In this document: piece after piece, positions 42,842 to 51,136 of the stretch
Layout: every line of letters starts with the position of its first letter
Numbering within the stretch: the stretch's first letter is position 1
Origin: Gp1-AA122 sp036378535
GTDB lineage: Bacteria > Acidobacteriota > Terriglobia > Terriglobales > Acidobacteriaceae
DNA: 64,000 bases
Direction of reading: 5' to 3'
Assembly: GCA_036378535.1 (NCBI GenBank)
Contig: DASUWH010000088.1
Location: forward strand, 1-64,000
Made by a program: the position numbers and the translations under genes
Notes under the pieces: generated by a model
Told to the model about the DNA's origin: nothing
The model's input: the letters and a program-made list of their open reading frames with translations, nothing else
The model's database searches: none

Positions 42842-43620
42842 CGCTGTAAGAGGCGTTCCAGTTCGTGATCCCAGGAAGCCAAATCGTGCTCGGGGATTTG
42901 TTCAGCGACTTGAGCCGCTGGTTCCGGCAGCAAAGCATAGGCCAGCCAGATAAGGACACAGAAGAGATATCCAGCCATACTGATCAAGTCCATCTTGATA
43001 GCCAGTTGGTATTGTTGCTCTGGTGGGATGTTCCTCGATTCCATCAAGATTGCTGCGGTGGCTAAATCGACGGTTGCAAAAATCCCCAAACCGGCAGCAA
43101 TTCCGAATGCATAGTTGCGCCAGGTCAGGCGTAGATATCGGGAAAACACGAGCAGGGCAAGCAACAGCCCACATTGGATAATGTCGGCTGTTCGATCCAT
43201 CAAGTTCAACGCAGCATCGAACACATTACCGTTAGGTCCCAATTTGTGATAGATGGCAACTGTAACGGCTATTACAAGAAGAGCCGCAGTTCCCCAGCGG
43301 AACAGCGGCCCTGCACTGTCGCGCAGGGTAGGATACCGTCCAAGGACGGCTACAAAAAGTTCGTAAATAACGGCGAAGCGAAGGATTATGCAACCTGTCT
43401 CATGAACTAGGTTGGTATATCCATACAAATGCCCAACATAGAAATGCTCGCGATACAGCAAAAACATTGCCGCGGAAGTACTCGCACGAAAGATGGTGTA
43501 GGCAAAAAACACCGGGAATTCCCGGTGAAGGCGACGGCGGATCAGGACGACGGCGACCGCTAACTGGACGATGACCGAAGCAATCCAGAAGAACTGCGCG
43601 GGAAGAGGAACGTTCGGCAT
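42838..43620 (-). CDS. Seven-helix membrane protein of unknown function
   Basis: 260 residues with about seven hydrophobic helices (FFWIASVIVQLAVAVVLI, FFAYTIFRASTSAAMFLL, ILRFAVIYELFVAVLG, GTAALLVIAVTVAIY, CGLLLALLVFSRYL, FGIAAGLGIFATVDLATAAIL, LISMAGYLFCVLIWLAYALL) and a short acidic tail. The layout recalls seven-helix sensor membrane modules. No catalytic motif is visible. First of a two-gene unit. Confidence 0.72.
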   Translation of the reverse strand: MPNVPLPAQFFWIASVIVQLAVAVVLIRRRLHREFPVFFAYTIFRASTSAAMFLLYREHFYVGHLYGYTNLVHETGCIILRFAVIYELFVAVLGRYPTLRDSAGPLFRWGTAALLVIAVTVAIYHKLGPNGNVFDAALNLMDRTADIIQCGLLLALLVFSRYLRLTWRNYAFGIAAGLGIFATVDLATAAILMESRNIPPEQQYQLAIKMDLISMAGYLFCVLIWLAYALLPEPAAQVAEQIPEHDLASWDHELERLLQR

Positions 43621-43726
43621 GGATCAGGTGGCAATATAACCCAGAAGCCTGGTCCTCACAACTAACTACGTGCTCGGTACCGCAGAGGGGGAGGGCACCA
43701 GCAAACGAAATCTCAACAAATTTCGA

Positions 43727-43837
43727 CTAACAACTGCCCCCACCACACTTGGGCACGCCATCGGCGACGGCGTTGGGAACCGGCATAGCACAAGCTAAAA
43801 GCCCTAATACGAGTAGGATGCGAACGATCTTTTTCAA
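43727..43837 (-). CDS. 36-residue secreted cysteine peptide
   Basis: A short frame from a TTG at 43837 with AAAGGAG seven bases upstream: basic KKIVR, hydrophobic ILLVLGLLACAM, then PVPNAVA and the end DGVPKCGGGSC. A signal peptidase cut after AVA would release an 11-residue peptide with two Cys. A lipobox reading at Cys16 is less good because Leu is at the -2 position. Divergent from the next gene across a perfect palindrome. It could be a signalling or toxin-like peptide; the function is unknown. Confidence 0.6.
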   Translation of the reverse strand: MKKIVRILLVLGLLACAMPVPNAVADGVPKCGGGSC

Positions 43838-43915
43838 GGAAATACTCCTTTGCGGGAAAGTAAAGTCCGTGCTAATGTGCGGCAAGCGTGGGCAGGTGGA
43901 TAGGTTACGTATGTT

Positions 43916-43942
43916 TTGTTCCATGTTCGGAACATGGAACAA
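43916..43942. promoter_or_regulatory. Perfect 27-base palindrome between divergent genes
   Basis: The arm TTGTTCCATGTTC (43916-43928) and its exact complement GAACATGGAACAA (43930-43942) are separated by one G. It covers the ATG at 43934 of the plus-strand gene and lies 79 bases upstream of the minus-strand peptide gene. Such a site could bind a dimeric repressor of both genes, or form a strong hairpin at the start of the plus mRNA. Confidence 0.75.
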
Positions 43943-44365
43943 CTTATGGCGCTACTTTCGGCACTTGACGATTTGCTTAGCAGGACGCTAGCTGCCATTC
44001 CAGGGATGCTGGCGCGCCTGGAATATCTCTCTTCACTGAAGATCGACGGCCGCTACGGGCACTGGGGCCTGTCCCGGGTGCACGGAGAACGTGCGGCTCG
44101 GCGCGCCCTGGTAGATGCCCACAAAATGTTGGTGGGGGAAGTACTGCAGACACCGCTGGAATTGCTGGTCGAGGACAGCGAGGCCGCGTGTGCGGCCAAG
44201 GGACGGGAAGCTCCTACTTACCTGGAAGAACTAGCGCGTCGAGAATCAAGCCTGCTTCCCGAGGAGGCGGCGAAACCAGCCACCACGCGGCATTTCAATT
44301 CAGTGCTGAGCGCACTTTCGGCTCTGACGAAGGCTCAACGGCGCGCCACTCGCCCAAACGCATAG
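43934..44365 (+). CDS. Conserved acidobacterial-type protein of unknown function
   Basis: 143 residues from the ATG at 43934, inside the palindrome; an ATG at 43946 is an alternative. Mostly helical, with ALDDLLSRTLAAIPGMLARLEYLSSLK, then YGHWGLSRVHGERAARRALVDAHKMLVGEVLQTPLELL. No recognised domain. Its last 71 bases overlap the 3' end of the convergent regulator gene. Confidence 0.65.
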   Translation: MEQLMALLSALDDLLSRTLAAIPGMLARLEYLSSLKIDGRYGHWGLSRVHGERAARRALVDAHKMLVGEVLQTPLELLVEDSEAACAAKGREAPTYLEELARRESSLLPEEAAKPATTRHFNSVLSALSALTKAQRRATRPNA

Positions 44366-45104
44366 CCACTCCTACCACCTGGCCAATCACCTCAGCGTCC
44401 TGCGGGTGCCGCAATACCCTGATCTGCAAAGGGGATAGCGGATGTGGCTGCAGAACGATCTGATCGCTGCCCTTCATGGTGCACCAGCAACAGGTGTGGC
44501 CGGCACGGGTTTCCACGAAGTAAATAGGCCGTTCGTATTCGGAGCGCCAGACGCCCTGCACTACCTTATTTCTGGCTTCGTCGATTTGAATAAATGAGCC
44601 GGGTGGCAGAAGCGGGTACATAGTGAAATCTTCGGTCCCGATGTATCCGTAAGTAAATGTGCTCTGCGCAAACTGTTCCAGGTAGGACAAGGGCACCAGA
44701 CCCCACTGCTCAACCATACGACCGAGGTTGGAAGTGCGACGCGGATCGAAGCCGGGATCCATGCGAACGGGAATGCGCACTTGGGTCGTAGACTGCAGAG
44801 TATCGGTTTTGTGAGAGCGTGGGGGTGAGATGACCTTCAGATCAGAAGCAATCTCATTGAGATTGACGCCATACCAGGCCAGAATCTGGCTCAAGTCGCA
44901 ACGGTAGACGACGGCCAGGGAGTACAGGCGGTAGACACTGGGAATAATACCTTTGGTTTCAATATCGGAAAGGCGGCTGAGAGTGATGGAGAAATCCTCG
45001 TTGCCATGCTTTCCGGCAATAGCAGCGCTGGCAATCTCAACATCGCGCATGGTCAAGCCCAACTTCTCCCGCAGAAGTCGAAGCTGCTGGCCTGCACCTA
45101 TCAT
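44295..45104 (-). CDS. XRE-type regulator with inactive LexA/S24-like domain
   Basis: 269 residues from the ATG at 45104, with AAGGAG seven bases upstream (the longer frame is not needed). An N-terminal HTH (GAGQQLRLLREKLGLTMRDVE and LSRLSDIETKGIIPSVYRLYSLA) is joined to a C-terminal S24-like fold (EDFTMYPLLPPGSFIQIDE, then PIYFVETRAGHTCCWC). The LexA Ser position holds Thr161 and the Lys position is in a Cys-rich CCWC stretch, so self-cleavage is unlikely. It may sense a ligand or redox state through the Cys cluster (inference). Confidence 0.85.
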   Translation of the reverse strand: MIGAGQQLRLLREKLGLTMRDVEIASAAIAGKHGNEDFSITLSRLSDIETKGIIPSVYRLYSLAVVYRCDLSQILAWYGVNLNEIASDLKVISPPRSHKTDTLQSTTQVRIPVRMDPGFDPRRTSNLGRMVEQWGLVPLSYLEQFAQSTFTYGYIGTEDFTMYPLLPPGSFIQIDEARNKVVQGVWRSEYERPIYFVETRAGHTCCWCTMKGSDQIVLQPHPLSPLQIRVLRHPQDAEVIGQVVGVAMRLGEWRAVEPSSEPKVRSALN

Positions 45105-45493
45105 TCTTGCACTCCTTAGGAAAAAGACGGGTACGGTCGACAACAATCCAGCCGAACAAGGCCCCTGAGCGATTGCGTCAAATTGAACAGGTAGTATGAA
45201 CCTGTTCTGATTTTGGAACAAGAGGGTTGCGGAGAATCGTGGAAGAAAAGAGGGGTACAGCGAAAGAATTTTCTATTTTCCGGAATGGGAACCTCTTTCC
45301 AACCGCGATGGGTTCGCATAGAATGACGTGAGCAGTGGGTCTGCCGATTTCTCAACTTCCTCAATTGGTCGATTCCTGGCTGGCGCCGGTGCCATGAAGA
45401 CCGAGTTTTGGGGAAAGTTACCATAGTCACTTGGCCTGGCAGCACGATCCTCATAACATGCCAACAGCAAAAGACACTAGCGAGGGACAAGGC
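45105..45493. promoter_or_regulatory. Divergent intergenic region with inverted repeat
   Basis: This 389-base spacer lies between the XRE-type regulator and the CpaE-like gene. GAACAGGT (45185-45192) and ACCTGTTC (45200-45207) form a perfect 8-bp inverted repeat with a 7-base spacer, about 80 bases upstream of the regulator start. GTTC-N8-GAAC (45204-45219) overlaps it. Likely an operator, perhaps autoregulatory. No gene is supported here. Confidence 0.5.
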
Positions 45494-46714
45494 ATGCACG
45501 GCGTATCGGTCGCGCTCTTAGCCGAGGACCGAGACCGGCTGACGGTACTGCAGCACCGGGTCGAATCAACGACCGCGGCTCGGACCGTGTACAGCCAGGC
45601 CGGGTTCCCCTCCAGTGCAACCGACCCTATCCTACGACAAATACAGGACTTAAGGGCGGAAATCGTGCTCATCGATATCGAGCCGAGCCGTTTCCAGCGC
45701 GCGATCAGCACCATCGAACTGCTGAAAAGCAGCACCAACGATCTGGCCATATTCGCCTTCGGCGATATGGACCACCCCGCGACCATCGTGGCGGCGATGC
45801 GAGCTGGAGCCTGCGAATATCTGGAACGAAGCGCCGATTCATCTCCCTTACAAGAAGCTCTCGGACGTTTCCTGTCCATGCGTGCACGCAGTGTGAATGC
45901 GGCCGGGAGGGCGCGCGTCCTGACCTTCATGAATGCCAAGGGTGGTTCCGGGGCAACGACGCTGGCCGTCAATACGGCGCTCGCCTTGCAGCAGGAGCAT
46001 GGAACCACGCTGCTGGTGGATTTTGCGACGCTGGGGCACGCGTCGCTTCATTTGAATGTTCGGCCGGCTTTTGGGCTATTGGACGCCTTGCAGAACCTGC
46101 ACCGGATGGATGCGGCTTTGTTGAAGGGCTTCATTACCGTCTGCCGTCGCGATCTGCACCTCTTAGCGGGCATGAACCAGATCGCCAACCTGGTTCCGAC
46201 GACTTCAGAGTTGGCTAGATTGTTTGATCTGCTGGTCAGTCATTATGAATACGTGGTCGTGGACTGTTCCAGCCGCATGGACGAGATCAGTCATATGCTC
46301 GCGGATCTCTCGCATGAGGTGCTGCTGGTGACACAAACGGATGTAGCCGCGCTATGGAGCACGAACCGGATGCGTGCGTGGCTAGATGAGAGCGGACGTG
46401 ACGGCAAGGTCCGCGCTGTGCTCAACCGGTATAAGAAAATTGCGGGATTCGGCGAAGACGATGTGCAAAAGGCCACCAACTGCAAGGTGGCATGGAAAGT
46501 GCCAAACAGCTACCATCCGGTGGCATCGGCGATCGACCGGGGCGAACCACTGATCTTGCACGAAAGCGATCTCAGCCGCTCTATTCGAGGGCTGGCAGCA
46601 CTGCTGGCAAAGGCTGAAGACAGTCTCACCCCTGGAGCGCGAGCGAACACCGCTGAAAATCGCGCTCAAGCGACGGCCCGACTTTTCATCTCCCCGCTTC
46701 GCGCCGGGCAATAG
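45494..46714 (+). CDS. CpaE/TadZ-like MinD-family ATPase
   Basis: 406 residues from the ATG at 45494 (an ATG at 45458 is possible). The N-terminal half is a degenerate receiver-like domain (VSVALLAEDRDRLTVL, AEIVLIDIEP, ACEYLERSADSSPL). The C-terminal half is a MinD/ParA-like ATPase with the altered Walker A NAKGGSGATTLAVN, in which the last Lys is Ala, as in CpaE/TadZ. These proteins place Tad pili, but no other tad or cpa genes are in the window. The C-terminus is extended and Ala/Arg-rich. Confidence 0.88.
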   Translation: MHGVSVALLAEDRDRLTVLQHRVESTTAARTVYSQAGFPSSATDPILRQIQDLRAEIVLIDIEPSRFQRAISTIELLKSSTNDLAIFAFGDMDHPATIVAAMRAGACEYLERSADSSPLQEALGRFLSMRARSVNAAGRARVLTFMNAKGGSGATTLAVNTALALQQEHGTTLLVDFATLGHASLHLNVRPAFGLLDALQNLHRMDAALLKGFITVCRRDLHLLAGMNQIANLVPTTSELARLFDLLVSHYEYVVVDCSSRMDEISHMLADLSHEVLLVTQTDVAALWSTNRMRAWLDESGRDGKVRAVLNRYKKIAGFGEDDVQKATNCKVAWKVPNSYHPVASAIDRGEPLILHESDLSRSIRGLAALLAKAEDSLTPGARANTAENRAQATARLFISPLRAGQ

Positions 46715-46795
46715 CCCCCCAGAACCCAGATCCCTCGTTGCGCTCCTATGCCATGGGTTCGGGGCCTACCATCACGATCATTTTCTGCGGTTCGC

Positions 46796-47248
46796 CTACT
46801 CCGCGGCGACTGGCTCGGCGACTTCGACCTTCGCTTGCACCGCGATTTTCGCGGATAACGAGCGGGAGATGAGACACGCGCGTTCCGCTTTTTCGGCCAG
46901 CCGCTGGGCACGAACCACGTCGTCCACACGTTCGACAGTGATGGCCGGTTTTAGCGCGATTTCGGTAAAGCGGAAGCCGCCTTCGTCCTTCGTTATGACG
47001 CCTTCCACGAAGACTTCGAGACGGCCGAGCTCGAGCCTGGATTTTTCCGCGATCGCGCGGAAGGTGGCCACGTAGCAGGTGGCGACCGATCCCAGGAGCA
47101 GGTGCTCGGGCGTCCACAGACCGGGTTCGCCGCCGAACTCTGGTGGCGCGGCAAAGTTGACGGTGCGAGGAATGTCCTGGGCTTCCAGGATGCCGCGTTT
47201 GTGCATAGTCCAATGGGCGTGAGCGCGATAGCGGTAGATAGTCTGCAT
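46796..47248 (-). CDS. OsmC family peroxiredoxin-like protein
   Basis: 150 residues from the ATG at 47248, with AAGGAGA six bases upstream. TPEHLLLGSVATCYVATF holds the first Cys and AERACLISRSLSAKI the second, as in OsmC/Ohr organic hydroperoxide reductases. The N-terminus reads IYRYRAHAHWTMHKRGIL. The two-Cys pattern supports thiol-dependent peroxide removal; the preferred substrate is unknown. Confidence 0.9.
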   Translation of the reverse strand: MQTIYRYRAHAHWTMHKRGILEAQDIPRTVNFAAPPEFGGEPGLWTPEHLLLGSVATCYVATFRAIAEKSRLELGRLEVFVEGVITKDEGGFRFTEIALKPAITVERVDDVVRAQRLAEKAERACLISRSLSAKIAVQAKVEVAEPVAAE

Positions 47249-47361
47249 AGGCGGTCTCCTTGGATGGGACACTAGCAGCAGTCGCCGGATGGGGCAGTGA
47301 AATCTGTCACTTCGGGTAGTGACGCCCCGCAGAGAAACGGGACAGATTTTCTGGGGATGAG

Positions 47362-47393
47362 CCTCCCGTGAGGGAGGTCACAAGCGCTTGTGA
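47362..47393. promoter_or_regulatory. Hairpin plus perfect 16-bp palindrome upstream of a Cys-rich protein gene
   Basis: CCTCCC-GTGA-GGGAGG (47362-47377) is followed directly by TCACAAGCGCTTGTGA (47378-47393), a perfect palindrome. A second GGTCACA lies at 47398-47404. The group sits 104-135 bases before the gene at 47497 and looks like a regulator-binding cluster. Confidence 0.5.
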
Positions 47394-47496
47394 GGATGGT
47401 CACAGCGCCCGTGTTTATGGAGATTCACAATGGGAAGCGAGTGCAGGGGTGGGAGACGTATCAGTCTACTGTCCGGCCCACTGGCGGAGGTGCGAC

Positions 47497-47907
47497 ATGG
47501 CCAACGATACTCGCGACATTCTGGAAGTGCTCAAGTTCGAATTGAACTTCCTCGAGCAGGGCGGGTATGGCCGCTCGGTCCGTACCCCGTGGAAACCGAC
47601 TTCGATTTTCCAGGACTCGCTCTCGTGCATTAACTTCAACGATCCAGAACGGCCGCATCCCTGCGTGGAGTGCTTGCTGAATGATTTGGTACCCGCGCAG
47701 TATCGGGAAGAGAATGTTCCCTGCCACCACATCCCCTTGAATGCGGCGGGCGAGACAGTGGACACCATGGAGCGCCAATATACCCAGATCGAACTGGAAG
47801 AAGCAGTGAAGAACTGGCTAAGGGACACCATCCAACGCATAGAAAAGGAGCGGGCGCAAAGATTGCAAACCATAGCTCCGGCCAAATCTCAGGCACCTTC
47901 GGCGTAG
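47497..47907 (+). CDS. Cys/His-rich protein of unknown function
   Basis: 136 residues from the ATG at 47497, with GGAGG six bases upstream; the longer frame to 47368 crosses the palindrome. Cys residues occur as SCINFND, PHPCVECLL and NVPCHHIPLN, a set of four Cys and two His that could bind a metal. The C-terminal 45 residues are helical and charged. The ferritin-like gene follows in the same direction after 158 bases. No family name is known to me. Confidence 0.7.
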   Translation: MANDTRDILEVLKFELNFLEQGGYGRSVRTPWKPTSIFQDSLSCINFNDPERPHPCVECLLNDLVPAQYREENVPCHHIPLNAAGETVDTMERQYTQIELEEAVKNWLRDTIQRIEKERAQRLQTIAPAKSQAPSA

Positions 47908-48065
47908 ATCAACAGCGGGCGGGGATTAAGCGCCGGAAAGCCTCCTACAGACTGCTTCCCGAGGTTCAAATTGGGAAACATTTTTTCGCTGGAAACCTCC
48001 TTTACATATCCAAACCAACCAACAGACGGTATGCTGGAGGGAATCTTGCGGGCCCGGGAGCGCGC

Positions 48066-48596
48066 ATGAAACGCGACTTCGCCTCACTTACACCACAGGA
48101 AGCCCTGCACGTTGCCATCTTCATCGAAGAGCGCAACGCCGAGATCTACCACCAGTTTGCGGAAATGTTCGCCGAATTCCACGATCCCGAATCGCTGGAA
48201 ATTGCCAGCACATTCTGGGATATGGCCAACGAAGAGCGCCAGCACGGAACCCTGCTGCAGAAGCGCTACTTCGATCGGTACGGCACCCGCCCCTGTGCCA
48301 TGACGGATGATGACGTGCGTGACTTCATCGAAGTACCGCGATTGGAAAACGGTGAAATCTTCACCATCAGCAAACTGAAGATAGGTCGCTCGCCGCGGGA
48401 AATGGCGCTGGAAATCGCCATCACGACCGAGCAAGGCGCGCTTCGCTACTACACCCGCCTGGCGGAAATGACAGAGGATCCGGAGTTGAAGACCTTATAC
48501 CGGGAATTCGTCGACTTCGAAAGCGGCCACACCGATGGTTTGCAGAAGAAGATGGCGTCGGCGCGAAGGACTTCCGGGGGAACGAAGCTGGCCTGA
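48066..48596 (+). CDS. Ferritin-like/rubrerythrin-type di-iron protein
   Basis: 176 residues. The four-helix bundle ligands are visible: EERNAEIYHQFAEMF and MANEERQHGTLL in the first pair, EIAITTEQGALRYYTRLAE and DFESGHTDGL in the second, giving E..E/H pairs. There is no rubredoxin domain. It may act in peroxide removal or iron handling. Preceded by the Cys/His-rich gene, with a possible link in oxidative stress (inference). Confidence 0.85.
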   Translation: MKRDFASLTPQEALHVAIFIEERNAEIYHQFAEMFAEFHDPESLEIASTFWDMANEERQHGTLLQKRYFDRYGTRPCAMTDDDVRDFIEVPRLENGEIFTISKLKIGRSPREMALEIAITTEQGALRYYTRLAEMTEDPELKTLYREFVDFESGHTDGLQKKMASARRTSGGTKLA

Positions 48597-48819
48597 CAGC
48601 GCGGCTTAGCGTCGTGAACTACCAAAATAGCAAAGCGTCCCGGCTCATGACTTGGCTGTAGGTCTTGGGCGTAACTGACCCGCCGTCACTCGCGTTGCGA
48701 AATTCGCCCGAAGCTCTGATTTCTTGCTTTCGTCTACAAGTTTCGTTCGTCTTGTTAGGTGTCAGTGCATTCAGCCATTCTGGTGCGATACTTCTCGTTT
48801 GCGTAGACAAGAAAAAACT

Positions 48820-51108
48820 GTGGGGCGAGGCTGCTGGCGGTCTGTCCTACTCTTACTTCTGGCGCCGGTTGCCTGGGCCACCACGCCTTCCATTCAAATT
48901 CCGCGCATCTCGAGCCCGCCAACACTGGCCGACTTCGAGGGAATGGAGCCCGGGCCGAGAGTTGCGGCGCAGATGTCAAAGGTAACCGGATTCATTGCCC
49001 GTGAACCTGCGGATGGAGCGGAGCCCACGCAGAGCACCGACGTATACCTGGCCTACGACGAGCACAACTTGTACGCCGTGTTTGTCTGCTGGGACAAGGA
49101 ACCGGAGAAAATCAGGGCACGCTTGACTCGGCGGGAAGATATTTTCTCCGATGATTCGGCGGAGATCATGATCGACACCTTTCATGACGCGCACCGAGGC
49201 TACGCCTTTGCCACCAATCCGCTGGGCATCCAGTGGGATGCGTTATGGACGGAAGGTTCGATTCAGAATGGCCTTCCGGGTGATTACGGCGGATTTGATT
49301 CCTCCTTCGATACCGTCTGGCATTCGCAGGGACGCCTCACGAAACGGGGTTACATTGTGCTCATGGCCATCCCCTTCAAGAGCCTGCGATTCCCGCGCAC
49401 GGACACGCAGGAATGGGGAATCATATTGAACCGCAGTATCCCGCGGACGAATGAAAACCTGTTCTGGCCGCGGATCTCGATTCGCATTCAGGGGCGATTT
49501 AATCAGGCTGCAACGGCTATCGGACTGGAACACATTTCTCCCAGCCGGAACATGCAGTTTATTCCGTACGCGCTGCTGCGAAGCTTTCGCGACATTGACC
49601 AGCGCGACCCGAATCGGCCCTTCTTCACAGGCGCAAGGGTGAAGGGCGATGTCGGGTTGGATTCCAAGTTCATTGTCCACGACAGCTTTGTGCTGGATGG
49701 GACGATCAATCCCGACTTCAGCCAAGTCGAGTCCGACCAGCCGCAAATCACGGTCAACCAGCGATTCGAAGTGTTTTTCCCGGAGAAGCGGCCCTTCTTT
49801 CTGGAGAACAGCAACTATTTCGTGACTCCCATCGACCTGGTTTTCACGCGCCGCATTGCGCATCCCGAATTTGGATTGCGGCTCACGGGCAAATCAGGAC
49901 CGTGGGCGCTGGGCGTGCTGACCAGCGATGATCGGTCTCCGGGCGAGACTGTTCCTCTTGGCGATCCACACAGCGGGGATCGGGCCACCTTCACGATCGC
50001 GCGCGTGAGCCATGACATACTGCAGCAATCAAGCGTCGGGGCGATCTTTACGGACCGGGAATTTGCCGGCGCATACAACCGTGTCGGCGGCATTGATGCC
50101 AATTTGAAGCTGAATGAGAACTGGCGCGTGCAAGGGCAAGCGGTAACCAGTTCCACGCTGGACGTCGACGGTTCGCATTCGGCAGGGCCGGGATACAAAA
50201 TAGTCGCCGAACGTGCAGGCCGAAAATTCAATTGGCAATCCATGTACTTTGACTACAGTCCCGGGTTTGTGACCGAGACGGGTTTCGTCAACCGTACAGA
50301 CATTCGCCAGGAGCAGATCAAGGCAAGTTATTACTTTCGCCCGGAAGGAAAGACCCTGATCTCGTGGGGACCGACGTGGCAGCAGTTCAGCATTTGGGAC
50401 CATCACGGCACCGCGCTTGATTATTTTGTTTTTCCCGGTATGCGCGTGGATCTGACCCATGGAACCTGGGTCAACTTTCATCCCTTCGGCTACGATGGTG
50501 TCTATCTTCGTCCCCAAGACTACGCGGGCCTCACGCACGTGACTTCGTATCCTCAGCCTTTCTGGGGTATCGAAGGAGCGAGCGCATGGTTCAAGCAGCT
50601 TGAGCTGAGCTGGTTTTTCGTGTCCGGCGCCGGCGTGAACTACAACCCTGCCGCCGGGCGCATCCCGCTGATCGGTCACGAAGATCAGGGCAACGTTACG
50701 CTTACGATTCACGCCAGCGGGCGGTTGCGCATCGACAATACTTACCTGCTCGAGCACCTGCGCGAGCGCGACTCGCAGTTAACCGCGGTTACCAACCACA
50801 TCGTGCGCAGCAAATGGAATTGGCAGTTCACGCGCGAACTATCGGCGCGTGTAATCCTCCAATACAACTCGGTGCTCTCCAATCCCCTGATCAGTTCCCT
50901 GTCGCCGACCAAAAATATCAATGGCGACTTCCTCATCACCTATCTGATCAATCCAGGCACGGCCGTATACGTGGGGTATAACAGCGACTTGCAAAACCTG
51001 GATCGGCGACTGATTCCAACGCCCACCGGGCTGCTCACTACCCCAGATACGTTCATCAACGACGGCCGACAATTCTTTGTGAAGTTGTCGTACTTGTTCC
51101 GGCCGTGA
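48820..51108 (+). CDS. CBM9-like/DUF5916-type outer-membrane protein
   Basis: About 762 residues from a GTG at 48820, chosen because it gives a signal peptide (WRSVLLLLLAPVAWA then TTP); the frame is open to 48724 and no ribosome site is strong. The N-terminal part (PTLADFEGM, STDVYLAYDEHNLYAVFVCWD, DDSAEIMIDTFHD) is the carbohydrate-binding CBM9/DOMON-like domain. A long beta-rich DUF5916-type part follows (VNQRFEVFFPEKRPFFLENSNYF), ending with the barrel-like YLFRP. Probably an outer-membrane protein of polysaccharide contact; the function is unknown. Confidence 0.83.
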   Translation: MGRGCWRSVLLLLLAPVAWATTPSIQIPRISSPPTLADFEGMEPGPRVAAQMSKVTGFIAREPADGAEPTQSTDVYLAYDEHNLYAVFVCWDKEPEKIRARLTRREDIFSDDSAEIMIDTFHDAHRGYAFATNPLGIQWDALWTEGSIQNGLPGDYGGFDSSFDTVWHSQGRLTKRGYIVLMAIPFKSLRFPRTDTQEWGIILNRSIPRTNENLFWPRISIRIQGRFNQAATAIGLEHISPSRNMQFIPYALLRSFRDIDQRDPNRPFFTGARVKGDVGLDSKFIVHDSFVLDGTINPDFSQVESDQPQITVNQRFEVFFPEKRPFFLENSNYFVTPIDLVFTRRIAHPEFGLRLTGKSGPWALGVLTSDDRSPGETVPLGDPHSGDRATFTIARVSHDILQQSSVGAIFTDREFAGAYNRVGGIDANLKLNENWRVQGQAVTSSTLDVDGSHSAGPGYKIVAERAGRKFNWQSMYFDYSPGFVTETGFVNRTDIRQEQIKASYYFRPEGKTLISWGPTWQQFSIWDHHGTALDYFVFPGMRVDLTHGTWVNFHPFGYDGVYLRPQDYAGLTHVTSYPQPFWGIEGASAWFKQLELSWFFVSGAGVNYNPAAGRIPLIGHEDQGNVTLTIHASGRLRIDNTYLLEHLRERDSQLTAVTNHIVRSKWNWQFTRELSARVILQYNSVLSNPLISSLSPTKNINGDFLITYLINPGTAVYVGYNSDLQNLDRRLIPTPTGLLTTPDTFINDGRQFFVKLSYLFRP

Positions 51109-51136
51109 GAGCCGGCAGGGTGTCCATAAGCAGATG

